The position numbers were made by a program, and so were the translations under genes. Positions 34,879-46,767 of a stretch of 64,000 nt of DNA are shown here, in pieces. The stretch comes from Daphnia pulex (Eukaryota > Arthropoda > Branchiopoda > Diplostraca > Daphniidae). The notes beneath the pieces are model-generated. The model saw only the letters and a list, made by a program, of their open reading frames with translations. It ran no database searches and was not told where the DNA came from. The stretch lies in the NCBI RefSeq assembly GCF_021134715.1, contig NC_060026.1, positions 14,003,001 through 14,067,000 of the forward strand. The letters are read 5' to 3'. Positions within the stretch are counted from its first letter, which is position 1; every line of letters starts with the position of its first letter.

Positions 34879-37044
34879 TTAAATATCAGTGCTGTCTAGA
34901 TGCTGCACAATGGAGTAGTCGTAACGACCAGTCGGGCTGTTGATGCTGGCTGGGCTGCCAATGAATTTACGAGTGTTTAGCGCCGGAGAAGTTGATCCGC
35001 TTTTGTTTCTCATCTTTTTGCTTTGAACACTTTCGTCTAAAAGCGACATTTGCTCCGGCGGTACTACCTTCAGCCCATGCTCATGCACTTTCGTTGTTGT
35101 TGTGTCAGAATTTTAAAAAAAAAGAGAAAAGAAAAGAGAAGAAGAAATGATAAAAACGGGCAAAAATTATTAGACCCACTCACATTTTAGTCATCAAGGC
35201 AACTGATTAGTTTTTCTATATAATAACTTATGCGTTTAAATCAGAAATAAATTTGTATGTTTAACACACTCTGAAATAGTGCAAAGAAATCGGAATTGAA
35301 ATAAGCCAATTATTGTTTTGTAAAACTCACTAGAATTTTTAGAACTGCCAGCTGGAAGAGTTAAAGATTTCTCATTTTCGATGAACGATCCATTATTGAT
35401 GAGGTTGCTGGATCTGAATGGGCTTCCGCCACCACTAGTGGGACTGGCAATCTTCTCCTTCATCTGTGTCAAATATCAGATTAATTACTTTTGCCGGCCC
35501 CCATTTATAGTTAATTAAATGCTGTCTGGTTCTTGCCTGAGTGAGTTTACGAACAACATCTCGGCCAAGAATGTGATCGAAAACGGCTTGCAGGAAAGGA
35601 TCGGTGAGCAGGATCAATTTCAATTTATCGCGATGCCATAATAAGACACGCGATTCCTCACAAGCTCGGATGCTAACCTACATAAAACCCCACAATATCA
35701 AATGATAACGTCCGTTTCCTCTGTTGCTCTTATATCTCTATTCACGGTGAAATTTAAATATAATTTACTTGGAAGAAATCGTCAGATGAGACACCGAACC
35801 ATTCGGGCGAGTCCAGGAATTGCATTGGGTGAAGGACGTGAAGTGTTTTCCCATTTTCAATGACCAACATGCTGTTGAAAAATAAAAAATTATGATAACA
35901 CATTATCTATGTAACGTAATATTATCCTCAATTTATTTCAAATACCTTCCGGACAGCAACAGTGAAAGGGTTTCCACTCTTGTGACTTTCTCAACGGCGA
36001 AATGCTCGCCTCTCTTCAATGGCTTGATAAGTTTCATGCAGTTGACTACTTTTTGGAATTGTTGTTTCGACACTTTCAGAGGCTGAAAAATGGTTTTGTA
36101 CACCTGTAATAATAAAAGTCGCCAAATTGAAATTTACATTAATTTTCGTCATTACGTTACATGTTACGAGATGTGAATAATCACCATTATCCATTGAGAA
36201 TGCTATATTTTTTTTTAAAAAGAGAGAAGAAATGAAAAGAAATGTGATCGATCGACAGTTTGATGGATGCGTATGTGCCGTGCAGAACGTGAAACTTTTT
36301 TAATCTTTTTTAAAATGATCCGATCGATTCAACAGCTCTAGTAGCCGATTATTATTACAATCACGCAACATAGCTTGGTATTAATCGACTGGAAAAAATT
36401 TTAGAAAATTGATAATTTACCTCTTCGACTTGTTTGTCGAATTTGGGGGGTTTCAAGGAGCACAGCAGGTAAATAACGTGAACAACATTGATGAGTAGAA
36501 AAAAGGCGTTCCAGAGGAAAGTGTCGAATGCGCAGAGGATGAACCATCCCCAGATGGCGAAGAAGGCCGAGCCAATGGCCAACATCAATCGCAGGTAGAT
36601 GAGCCCATAAAGTCCGGCCGGCGCCAGGTAAGACAGGAAGAGGAAACTGTTGGCCAGCTGAAAATAGATGTGATTGATGGGCAGCCATTCCAGGCAACCG
36701 GTGTTAAAGTAAGGCCAAACGGCACTCCAATCGTAGTCTGCTGGCTGCTGCTGGGTGGCATTGATGCCATCGACTGTCGAGTTGTTGAGACGATCCAATT
36801 GAAACAAATCCTGATCGCCGCTGGCCTCATCTTCAGATCGATTACCGCGACTCCCAGTAGAATCACCAGGAAGTAAAAGCTCGTGATTGAAAACGTCTGA
36901 CTTTTCCTCTTCAGCTGCTGCTGCTGCTGAACCATCTCCAATGGAATTGGACGAATCCGGTCGTGTTTTTCTTTCGGCGTTAGCACTGCAGATCACATAA
37001 GAAATCACCAACAAGTAAATCAATCCACTGCTTCTCGGCCACAT
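34879..37044 (-). CDS. Popeye domain-containing membrane protein, paralogue C
   Basis: Six coding exons on the minus strand: 37044-36421, 36103-35946, 35871-35769, 35677-35537, 35463-35331 and 35087-34879, giving 455 residues. Signal-like N-terminus, an extracellular segment with NRS, NNST and NATQ sequons, and three membrane helices (NHIYFQLANSFLFL, LRLMLAIGSAFFAIW, FLWNAFFLLINVVHVIY). The Popeye domain keeps the cAMP-binding motifs best of the three: DSPEW (281-285) and FQVSI (294-298), close to vertebrate DSPEF and FQVT. The intron after exon 4 uses a GC donor (CAG|GCAAGA). The tail (SPALNTRKFIGSPASINSP) is Ser/Pro-rich and ends in TDI. The last acceptor (CGAAAG|TG) follows a strong pyrimidine tract. 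Confidence 0.92.
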
Positions 37045-38640
37045 TTTTCTATATAAACAAACTAGGAAACAACACTAAATAACATGTAAGACAACGTTGG
37101 TCCCGAATATCGATCCACGTGTGACAGGAATCAACAGTATACACACACACACGACGTTCTAAAATGTTTCAACACTTTCACAGAGAAAATTTCGATTGGC
37201 ACCTTTCAATTTTTACGTTACATGTTGTTGCAACGGTGGTGGACACTGGACAAGACGAGAAATGATGTCGAGAGCAGTACTGCAGGGCACATTCACAGTC
37301 GAAATGATTAGTCAGCTATACAGATTTTTATTCCTGTTTTTTTTCTTTTTCCTTGTCCACACCAGAGACCAGACCGATGAACCGGGGGGACTTGTGTCGA
37401 CGCATGCGCGTGATAGACTGAGTTGCTGAACTTGCTTCGTGTCCTGTTTTGTTTCTTCCATTCGTGCTGTTGGCTGTTGCCCTGGGAGTGTGTCAGTAAC
37501 AACACAAAAAGGAACCGATGTGCTGGGAAACCGGAGGGGAGCCCAGCCCATACGCCAAACATCCAGAATATAAGAGGAAGAAGAAGGAGGGGAGGGATAG
37601 CAAAAGTTTCTTACGTGATTATATGCATAGTAAAGATTTTTAACCTTGACCCCCCCTCCGCTATAGCAGTTTCCCCCCTCTCCCAACAGCTCGTGTCTAT
37701 CCCTCTTCGGCTGGACTCCCTTCACGCTCTTTTCCGAGTCGGGCTAAATAATGTGTTCTTTTGGAATGCGTCATTCTGTGATGGCGGCTAGCTTGCTGCT
37801 GGGTGTTGTATATATACCACAGAAATAAAACTTTTGGTCTTTGGGAAGAAGAAGAAGAAGAAGGGGAGCCAGCAGTCGACTTTGCGACTATATATGGAAC
37901 GCAGGTTCTTTTTTGGCCTGGCTGTGCTGGCTGGCGGCATCCGAAACATCATTTTCGTGCCAACAACGATTTCCGCGTTAGTTTTTTTTTTTTCAAAAAT
38001 AAGTGACTTGGCTGAAAAATGGAGCTGAATTATTTTGTTTTTTCGAACTTTAGTAAGACATTCAAATTAATTGTTTTGTTGGGATACACTTAATTTTTAC
38101 CATGAGAACACCCAGTGAGGTAATGATCGAGGGACGACATGCGGTTTGGTGAGCTCGTCCATTCCTTTTTTCCTCTCTCCTTCCGCTTTTGTTTTGTCCA
38201 TTAAATCAAAAAAATTTCAAAAAAGGAAAAGCGTTAGTAGGTAGTATCCAAATTAGAAATGCCGGCTAGTCCCCCCGGCGTTGCCGCAGGGACTTTAATT
38301 TAGAAATTCGGGACACGCATAAAACCACTTACCAGACAGTGATAAAAAGTAAAGAAAAAAAAAAAAAAAAAAAAGTTGAGCTCTCCTCTCCGGAAATCGT
38401 GCAAATTCACAACAAGAGTCAATTAAAAAATAGTCACAGTATTTGAACGACGCCTTTTTCTCACATCCGCCACTCATTTGATTCATTAGATTACCGGCAA
38501 AGTCAAGAGTCGGATGATCCCGGCAATCTTCTCCAATGTCTGTCTTCCTGTAAATGTCGGAATGCACTTCGCCAATTTCTAAAAAGACAGCTGCAAAATT
38601 TAGAATTAAAACACATTTTCCCGAAGGGATTCTAGTCACA
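37045..38640. other. Upstream region of Popeye C, gene-free
   Basis: Contains AC-repeat, pyrimidine and AAG microsatellite tracts and a long A run near 38355. No TATA box near 37044 was evident. Open stretches here have low-complexity content and no domains. Confidence 0.4.
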
Positions 38641-39050
38641 GTCGAAGGAGGCTAAGTTTCGACACGCCACCGCTGCAATTCAAACTGCAAAATTCAAATG
38701 CATAATATCGACACTTAAATTTACGTTATTGTGACACCAATTACGCAAATTTTTGTATGCATTAGATTAAACAAAGAAATCTCTTCAAAATGGATCACAT
38801 ATTACGAAGATAAATTAGCTGTATTTTTTAAAACAGCGATTCTAATTCAAACGGGGCTCAGTTTCGAAACGCCACCGCTGCAATTCAAACTGCGAAATTC
38901 AAACCGACACTAAACATTAACACAAAATTTACGTAAATGTGTTACCAATCACGCAAATTTTTGTATGAAAGAGATTAAACAAAGAAAGGTCTTCAAAATA
39001 GACCACATGAAGATATACAAATAGCTGTATTTTTTACACAGCGATTCAAA
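38641..39050. repeat. Tandem duplication of a ~205-bp unit
   Basis: The two units (about 38655-38850 and 38860-39050) share AGTTTCGA(C/A)ACGCCACCGC, TGCAATTCAAACTGC, CACGCAAATTTTTGTATG or its variant, AGATTAAACAAAGAAA, TCTTCAAAAT and AGCTGTATTTTTTA. Divergence is about 15 percent by eye. Confidence 0.8.
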
Positions 39051-39456
39051 GTGGAACGGTCTCACTTTCCCGGCTTTGATGTGCGTCAACCCAAAAGCTA
39101 TAGTTTGCAGGCCTTCAAGAAGCGAGTTGGGTTCTTGGGTAGCAGTTTTTACAACTGTCCGGCGGCCTTGTATAAATGGAGATCCCCACCCACCTTGAAC
39201 AGAAAAACGTCAGGTTTGTTTGTTTACGTTTAACGTTTAACATGTTATTTTAAAAAATCGTTATTAATAATATTGTTTTCGTTTCTTAGATTATAAATGT
39301 CTGTGTTTCAAAGATATTTTTTAAAAATTTGCTCTTGAATTCCTAACCCAGTGTGGATGATTATCGGAACTCCTACATTGAATTACCCTCTGGTAAATCA
39401 TAATTAAACTGATTTCATCTAAACATTTTCTGTATGCTTTCATTTTTCCCGTATAG

Positions 39457-42400
39457 GTTCGATGCAAACCACCAGTGTATCATCTTTCAGTGGAATGTCT
39501 GCATGATTCCAACTTGTTCGCTCTCCTGCTTCATGTCGTGGTCAAAAGTTTCTGTGCCTTGGACTTTACACACCCTACATCTGGAATGGAAGAGCTGGAA
39601 ACAGTAAAACTTTCTGTTCTTTTGTTGTTAAAGCCACATGATCCTAGTGACACTAAATCAGAATCTTTCCAACATGCTCTTGTTGCTCTGCATAAATTAT
39701 CCGACCATCAGTTGCTGCAATTCCACATTGATCCTAAAATCGATCCTGGCCTTGTGTACCATACCTTTCGCTCTGACAACAGGTATGCAATTTCTGATAG
39801 TTTAAGTCTCTTATTATCTTTTCTTTCTAATTTTTTCCTTCTTTTATTTGTAGCAACATTAAATTCAGATTTCTAGAAGCTTTAGATATGGAACACCTCC
39901 ATGAAGTCATGATACATCTAGCTCCATTAGAATTGTCATATAAAGCTCAGTATCAATTAAAAAACCTTGTGATGGACAAGGATGTCGGCTTGCTGTTCTT
40001 CAATCTTCATCTTCAATCTTCTTAGTGAAGGAGTCAATCTTCCCTATGCCAGTTTCACACATTTCCTTCTTGGCTTGAGCATTCAGGCTCTATTAAGCAA
40101 GTAAGTGTCCTACTCCTCTTTAATAAAAATGCAAGTTTCTGTATTCCAGTAATTTCATGGTGTTCTGTGTTTTGACAGAACAGTAGCTGGAATCCGCGAT
40201 CAGGCTCGGAGATGTTTCCATGCACATGGATTTTGGAGATAAATATTCTCGCAGATGGTCACTCTGCTGATGCCAATTCGCGTGCTTTTGAAGTGACCTA
40301 AAAACTCCTCTACCAGCTTGCTTTGTTCTCATCCTAATCTGTCGGATGTTGCTGAGAAAATGCGTCACCCATCCGTTTGCTCCGGAAAGATCTCAATTTT
40401 CGCAGCTCTCACAAATGACTTGGTTGCTAAAAGCCGTAGCTGTCGAAGTTTAAATTGCCTCGGAAAAGGGTCTTCATCACACTTTTCTCGAAGTGGATGA
40501 AACGATTGAATAGTCACGATGGGCAATATTTCTGAAAGATCTTTGCTTTGTGGCTCTTTTTTTCTGGGAACAGTACAAAAATATCATGCGATCTCGACCC
40601 AAAATTGCTGTCCTGTTGAACTCCGTCAATCTTCAGGTATTAATTTGAAGAGTATAGTTTTCGTTTAGTCGATAAAAGTTTTAACCCTTGTTGATTGTTT
40701 AGGTTTCCTAATTGACTACTCCCACTATGGAACTCTTCGATCTAGGTGCCATCGAAGCGTTGGTTAAGCAGTGTGAAATCATCAGTGAAGTCCAGCTAAC
40801 GAAAGTTGCTTTAATGCTTTGTTTCAGAATAACTTGCGAAGCGAAAATTTTACCAACGTGGCTCTTGGCCAACGCCAACAAATTCTACAAAAAATTCCGA
40901 ACACTCTTTTGTGTGTAGTGCAACAAAACAACATTCGATTGGAGCTTTGGGGCTTTGGGCTCGTCGTTTCTTTTACACGCCTCTTTTTTCCGGGCATGGC
41001 CCATCGATTTTACCGAAAATTTTCTCCTGCTCTTCAAGCTTCCAACACCATGCTTACTGCTCTTGGAAACCGTCTGAGTTGGATTTTTCTAGGTTTACTT
41101 AAAATTGTGTCCTGGTATGCGTTTATTTTTTGTTAACGAATTTGTTAATTTATTCCAGGCGATGGTGATCCACTCTTATCTCTCGCACAGCGAAACAATG
41201 AGCTATTTTACAGAATCGATACTAAGACTTCTCAGTTGGAGGAAACGTGAGGCGTTACTCACCGAAGTGATTTCTCACGCTGCTGTTTGGAACGCAGTGT
41301 GTGAGGAAGTCTCCAGCTGCCATGGAGTTACGCGAGCAGCTGAGTCGTCTCGAGCAAGTGACTCTTAACCTATTGCCCATCTTCATCTGGGTAAGTGTAA
41401 CATAGTCGATTGCTTTATTTAATTAAAGTTTGAACAATACAGTTTTTTTTTTCAATTAGTCGAAAACACTTTGTAGGAATTTGGTTTCCTGTCCAGATGA
41501 ATCGAAGGCGGAAGCAGAAGGCGGAGACGGATAGCCTCAGTTTATTAAGAGCAGGCATGATTCCTGCTCTCGATGTGGAGCAATTAGCAGAACCCCATCA
41601 CGAACGTTCCGTATGCCAAACCAATTCCACGTTACTTCCAGGCACAATGAAAGAAGAGCAGAGCTAGTAAAAAACCTTACTCACATCCAGCCTATCGTCA
41701 GCATCTGGTGTACCATCTGATGAAGAGGATCACGTCCTCGGTGTTGATCCCGTTGCCTTGGGAATGCAACAGTTGGGTGGCGCATCATTGACCTTGTTTG
41801 ACATACCTGTCAATGATCCAAAGTGGATGCATTGTTGCTCGACACGGCTCAGTCATTACCTGTTACTCAACTTCCCACTCCCGACTGCAGTCATTATGGA
41901 CGCCGCGATACTGTCCATCGAAGCTGATTAAAAGTTAGAGCGAGCCATTCGTCACGGCGAAGAAGAATTAAATCAGGTTCTACCGTCAATGGGCTTGAAA
42001 AGTGACTGTTGAGGAGGAAACTAAACCCAAAATAATTCCAACTGGCGAATATAATCAAGATCGAGAATTGGACGACGGCGATTTTTATCCGCGCTCTCGA
42101 ACACCTGTTCTGGACGTCTCTACGTGCTACAACAGGGGTCATTCATCAGAGATTGGTCTAACACCGACTGGGAATTTTCTAGGAGACTTCCCTCAGAGAG
42201 GTAATTAATTTTATATACGTAAATGATTCTTCTGCTGTTGACATTGTACTAAATTTCGGAATAGTCATCCTTTACCACCAGGAGCTGAACAGCAATACCA
42301 CCACCATCAATTACCACAGCAACCGCAGCAACAACAACTGCAGCAACAACAACTGCAGCAACAACAACTGCAGCAACACAATAACCACTATAATCACCAC

Positions 42401-43131
42401 GGTGGTCCACCTCAAGGTTTGGTTTAAATAGTAGGAAAAAAATGATGAACTTGAACTTATGTATTTGTCGGATATTTTTTTCAGAAATGGGAAATTGGGA
42501 TCGTTCCCCTTTCGAACTGCAACAGCAATCATGAACCAGATCGCTTTCATTCTCGACCACCTCATAGCCAAGGCCCAATGAATAGACCATACTTTCAGCC
42601 AAAGCACCATCAGGGCCGATTTAATCAAAGTGGACCTCTACTTCCACCTCCAGGCAGAGGTACGCTCATGATTTTAAGTTTAGGTCATGTCATTTAAACT
42701 AATTTTCGGATCGAAGAATAGGGAGAGATCATCACGGACCACCAGGTGGAGATCAAGCGTGGGGTGGTCTACCATAATCTATGGATAATGAAGAAGAATG
42801 CATTATATAGGAATTGGAGGACCCACAATGCAGCCCATTGAAGTCGACATGCGGATGGAAGGCGGTTATCCGCCTCCCCCACCTCCACAAATGAGTGATC
42901 GGCATGGCGAAGGAAACTTTTGGCGGTTGGGGTCCAGGTCCTGATCCCAACAACTATCGAGGAGGTGGTGAACCTCCCGGTTCTTATGACAGAAGCGAAG
43001 AGGATGACCAGGTCATTTCGCTCCAAACTATCCTGGACAATTCCATCCACCACCACCGCATCATCAGCCTCCATCAGGCCGTTTGAATCCAGATGGCGTA
43101 GGTATTCAAAGAGGAGGATACAACAACTATT
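39457..43131 (+). pseudogene. Decayed multi-exon gene, unrecognised family
   Basis: Exon-like pieces with good borders lie at 39457-39782, 39854-40100, 40179-40636, 40703-about 41098, 41159-41390, 41460-42200, 42265-42416, 42485-42659 and 42722-43131. The first reads as a helical repeat-like protein (YHLSVECLHDSNLFALLLHV), the later ones as acidic (SGVPSDEEDHVLGVDP), then Q/H-rich (QQQLQQQQLQQ), then Pro/Gly-rich (YPPPPPPQMSD). Introns are kept, but the frame is interrupted several times inside exons, starting in the second (near 40025), so no long product can be made. It is thus a non-processed, fairly recent pseudogene of a large nuclear-type protein, unless sequence errors are at work. A virilizer-like origin was considered but not supported. 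Confidence 0.6.
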
Positions 43132-44521
43132 GATGGCGGAGACCTATCTAGAGAAGAATGGTAGTCATTTCAGAAGCTGAGCCATGGCTCAGTAGAAGTA
43201 TCGTGGTCATTTACAACATTTCTTTGGACAACATTTCTACTAATATGTTTTTATACTGCAATTAATTCTGAAAATGAAGAAATGAACAAAGTTGGAGAAA
43301 CCCTTTTTTTATTTATTCTAAGACATGACAGAATTCGTCTTTCCAGGTCATGTGGTTGATGTCGTTGTTTCACGCGAATCGTCGATTCGCTCGTCAAATT
43401 CTACTAAAATTTAATTTAAAATTCTATGCCCGTCTTATTCATTAAAAAATTTGTTTAGCTTCATTTCGATCGCCATCGTCTTCAGAAGCATCAAACGGGC
43501 TAATTAGTAATTCGTTCATCGATCCGATCCTCCTCTTCGCAAAAAAAAAAAACAAACAAACAAACAAAAAAACATCCGCGGACTATTATAGTATTCTATA
43601 GCTCTGCCCTAACCCCAAAAAATTTATTATGCACACTTCATCAAAAAAGAAAAAGTTGAACCCCAAAAGACCCGGAGGGAAACTGGCGACGCTAGGCGCG
43701 CAGCACAATTTATTGAGGTTAAACAACCGCAAGTAACGGCTGACTTTGTAATAGTTGTCAAACGACTTTTTTAAATCAATTGATCTTTAGTTTATTGTCC
43801 TTTTTGTTTCAACGAATAGCCAGCACTTCAATTGCATAACTGGCAGGCCACTCGAACCATGGGGTCAATGACTTGAGCTCCATTTCTTCGTCGATCAATT
43901 GGTTGCCAAAGATCGTCGAAAGAAATGATTAAAAATCAGCGCCCCTGTGCTTACACTCCACCATCTAGCGGTGAAAATAACAAACTCATGGTTTAAAATT
44001 ATTCAAATATAAATGTTTTTTTTATCAATCATACTCACTCCCCAGATAGGGGAATCGGCAATGTATTTAAAAAAAAGTAGGAATTAAACGGGCGCCTCGA
44101 GCTCATTTTGTATAAAAAGAGGGATGATGTGACGCCATGGTTTAAATTGAAAAAAAAAAACCTTCATTCAAATAGACGAATTACAAAACAACACCGTATG
44201 AGGGGGGAGAGAAAAAAAAACAAGACTACAAAGAAACGGGAAGCAATATAACAGTCTAAATTCTTTTTCAATTTCAGTTCCAAAATTATTTTTTTGTCTT
44301 GAGCTAGAATTCCTCAGCTTTTTTGTTTTTTTAAAGATTATTGGAACCGAGATGCATCAGATTTTAATACCTCTGTTGAATTGTGACAACTTATTAACCG
44401 CCGATATAAAGATGGAACAGCTGATTAAATTATATAAATTTTTTTGTTGTATTGTTTTTTTTTTGGTGGAACCTAAGTTTTCTGTCAGCTCTTCCTTGTG
44501 TGTGTTTGTTATTTTTGCATT
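43132..44521. other. Intergenic region
   Basis: Includes A-rich simple repeats (43540-43570) and the phrase GTATTCTATAGCTCTGCC (43592-43609), which recurs at 57823-57840. The part next to 44521 should include the calreticulin 3' UTR. Confidence 0.4.
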
Positions 44522-46696
44522 TTACAACTCATCGTGGTCTGCGTTGTCGGCTTCGGCTTCTTCAGCGGGTGCAGCAGGTTTGCTGGGCTCGGCATCGTCT
44601 TCATCTTCGTCATCTTCATCCTCGTTGTCTTCTTTCTTTGACTTGGCCTCTTCTTCCATCTTCTTCCGTTCTTCCTCTTCCTGAGCTTCCTTCATTTTCT
44701 TCTCGGCTTTGCTGGTGGCAGTCCACAGCTCATCACCAATCTAATGAAAAATTTAGAATTACTTTCTGTACAAACAACCATTAAAAGTCTAATTTGTATT
44801 ATTACCTTTTTGGCTTCCGCAACATCGTCGGTGACGAGGACATTGTCGAAGATGGTGCCAGCCTTTACTTGCCACAAATCGAAACCAATGATGCAGGATT
44901 CGTCGTATTTACCAATGGTGGCATCGGGGGCGTACTCGGGGTTATCGATTTCTGGGTGGACCCAGACACCCTGCGATTAAGCAAAAAAGTTTTATAAAGA
45001 CAAAGCCTCCCATCAACATTTTTAAATAGTTATACATACTTTGTAAGCGGGGTTGTCGATCTGCTTGGGTTTCCACTCTCCCTTGAAGGCAGGGTTGTCG
45101 ATCATAGCAGGCTCCCATTCACCATCCATCTCATCATCCCAATCTTCGGGCTTCTTGGCCTCGGGGTCGGCAATGTGTTCAGGAACATCCCAGTCGGCGG
45201 GCTTGACATCTTCAGGATCATCGATCTTGGCACGGTCATCCCAATCTTCGGGTTTCTTGGCTTCGGGGTCTTTGATGGTCTTGGCAGGCAGGAAATCCCA
45301 GTCACTTTCCAAATCACCAGACTCAACTTTCTCGTTATCAATCAAAACCTGTGGAAGAAGACAAACAGTCCAATGAATAAACAGTGTGAAAGGTGAGCAA
45401 TTAATAATGGACTTACTTCGTAGGTCTGATCTGGCTTAACGATGAGTGTGTACAAGTGAGTGTAAACATCATCCTTGGGTCTGATCTCTTTCTTGATGAG
45501 ATGGTTCTTTCCCTTGTAGTTGAAGATGACGTGGACTTTCTTGTTGGAGGGACCGCAAATGTCAGGGCCTGTGACAGGATTTGGGGGTTATTTCAGCTAC
45601 TATATCAACAAACTATTAATAAAACTTACCAAACATGATAAGGTATGGAGAGTCTCCATGCATATCATCTTGCTGCAAACTGCAGTCAAACAGCTTGACA
45701 TAGCCACCTCCACAGTCAATGTTTTGTTCATGTTTGACGGTGAATTGGAGGACTAGTGGCTTATCCTTGTTGCTGAAGGGCTTGAACTTAGTGGAAAGGC
45801 CATAAAACCTGGCATCTTGGGAAGTCTGGATACCTATTAAGAGCAATTCATGTCATCAACTATCATCCAAAATAATTTATAAAATCCAGATTAATCCTTA
45901 CCCAAATCTTTTTCAGCATCACCGTAGAATTTGCCGTGAGTGAGAACAAATTTGCCTGCTGTTTCACCTTTGTTGGTCGACTGGATCCACCTTTTCTCCC
46001 AGGCAGCTGAAAAGAACAAGATAAGACGTACACGTCACCAAATGCCACACATGAACTCGACAAATCGAAAAAGCCGGGTAGAGGTCGTGGCACGCTAAAC
46101 GTCATCAACTTCAGTTTGAAGGTGAAGAACTTTTTCCTGTTATCTCTAGTTCACTTGGCTTTTATCATAATTTCTATTTCTCTTGTTACTAATCGGAAAA
46201 TGTTAGGATCGTTTTCTAATTATTTTTAACCTTCAAATTTTTTTGTCGTCCGCAAACTCTCGTTCACGTCGTTTTAATTCCGCATGGCAGCGATGAAAAC
46301 AGATGATCAACTTGATTGTAATTAAACTCTTTTTTAGTGGCATTAAAAGTGAAATTCATATTGCCACGTCCAAATAATTCGTGCATTACAACGATATCAA
46401 GCATTTGGCTTTGGCATGCAAAGTGCTTGCGTGTGAAAATGGCAGATATGTTAAAAATAGCTAGAATATTTGTTTTACGTGTTACACAGCCTCCTGTTGT
46501 AAGCTGACGAAATTTCTAGAAAAAGACTCCCCTGCTACCCTTGACAAGTAACCCTCTCCACCATCAACCAGATATCGGGAAAAAAGGGAAATACTTTATG
46601 AATCTTTTTCTTACCTCCATCTGAGAATCGCTCGTCGAGGAAGACTTCGGCCGCAACAACGCCGATCAAGGCGATTAATAATGCTAAAGCTTTCAT
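44522..46696 (-). CDS. CALR: Calreticulin
   Basis: Seven exons on the minus strand: 46696-46615, 46006-45902, 45833-45630, 45568-45417, 45348-45040, 44970-44806 and 44740-44522, giving 411 residues. Signal peptide (1-16), lectin-type N-domain with [33 protein letters not shown] and [17 protein letters not shown], then the P-domain with three KPEDWD/KPADWD-type repeats and GEWEP/GEWKP repeats, and an acidic calcium-buffering C-domain. The protein ends in HDEL, an ER-retrieval signal. It is an ER chaperone that binds monoglucosylated glycoproteins and stores calcium. Every exon joins in frame and the length is normal. A single full gene with no sign of decay. Confidence 0.98.
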
Positions 46697-46759
46697 TTGT
46701 ACAAATGAATGTGATTGAAGACGATGAACGAGTGACCAGGACAGACGAGTGAGACAAAC

Positions 46760-46767
46760 TGACGTGA
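46760..46767 (-). promoter_or_regulatory. Possible unfolded-protein-response element upstream of calreticulin
   Basis: TGACGTGA, 64 nt upstream of the calreticulin start codon (read on the plus strand), matches the XBP1/ATF6-type core. Calreticulin is a classic target of this response, but an 8-base match alone is weak evidence. Confidence 0.35.

Noticed and set aside
38295-38639. Minus-strand stretch with GAGAAGATTGCC like Popeye exon 5
   Set aside because: Similarity covers only about 25 bases and does not continue; likely chance.
42249-42628. Minus-strand Val/Ala- or Leu-rich open stretches
   Set aside because: They are antisense reading of a CAG/CAA repeat tract in the decayed gene.
39457-43131. 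Identification of the decayed gene as virilizer
   Set aside because: The Pro/Gly-rich end looked similar, but no diagnostic virilizer motif was found in the body.
44452-44784. Plus-strand Ser/Leu-rich open stretches
   Set aside because: Shadows of the acidic C-domain of calreticulin on the other strand.
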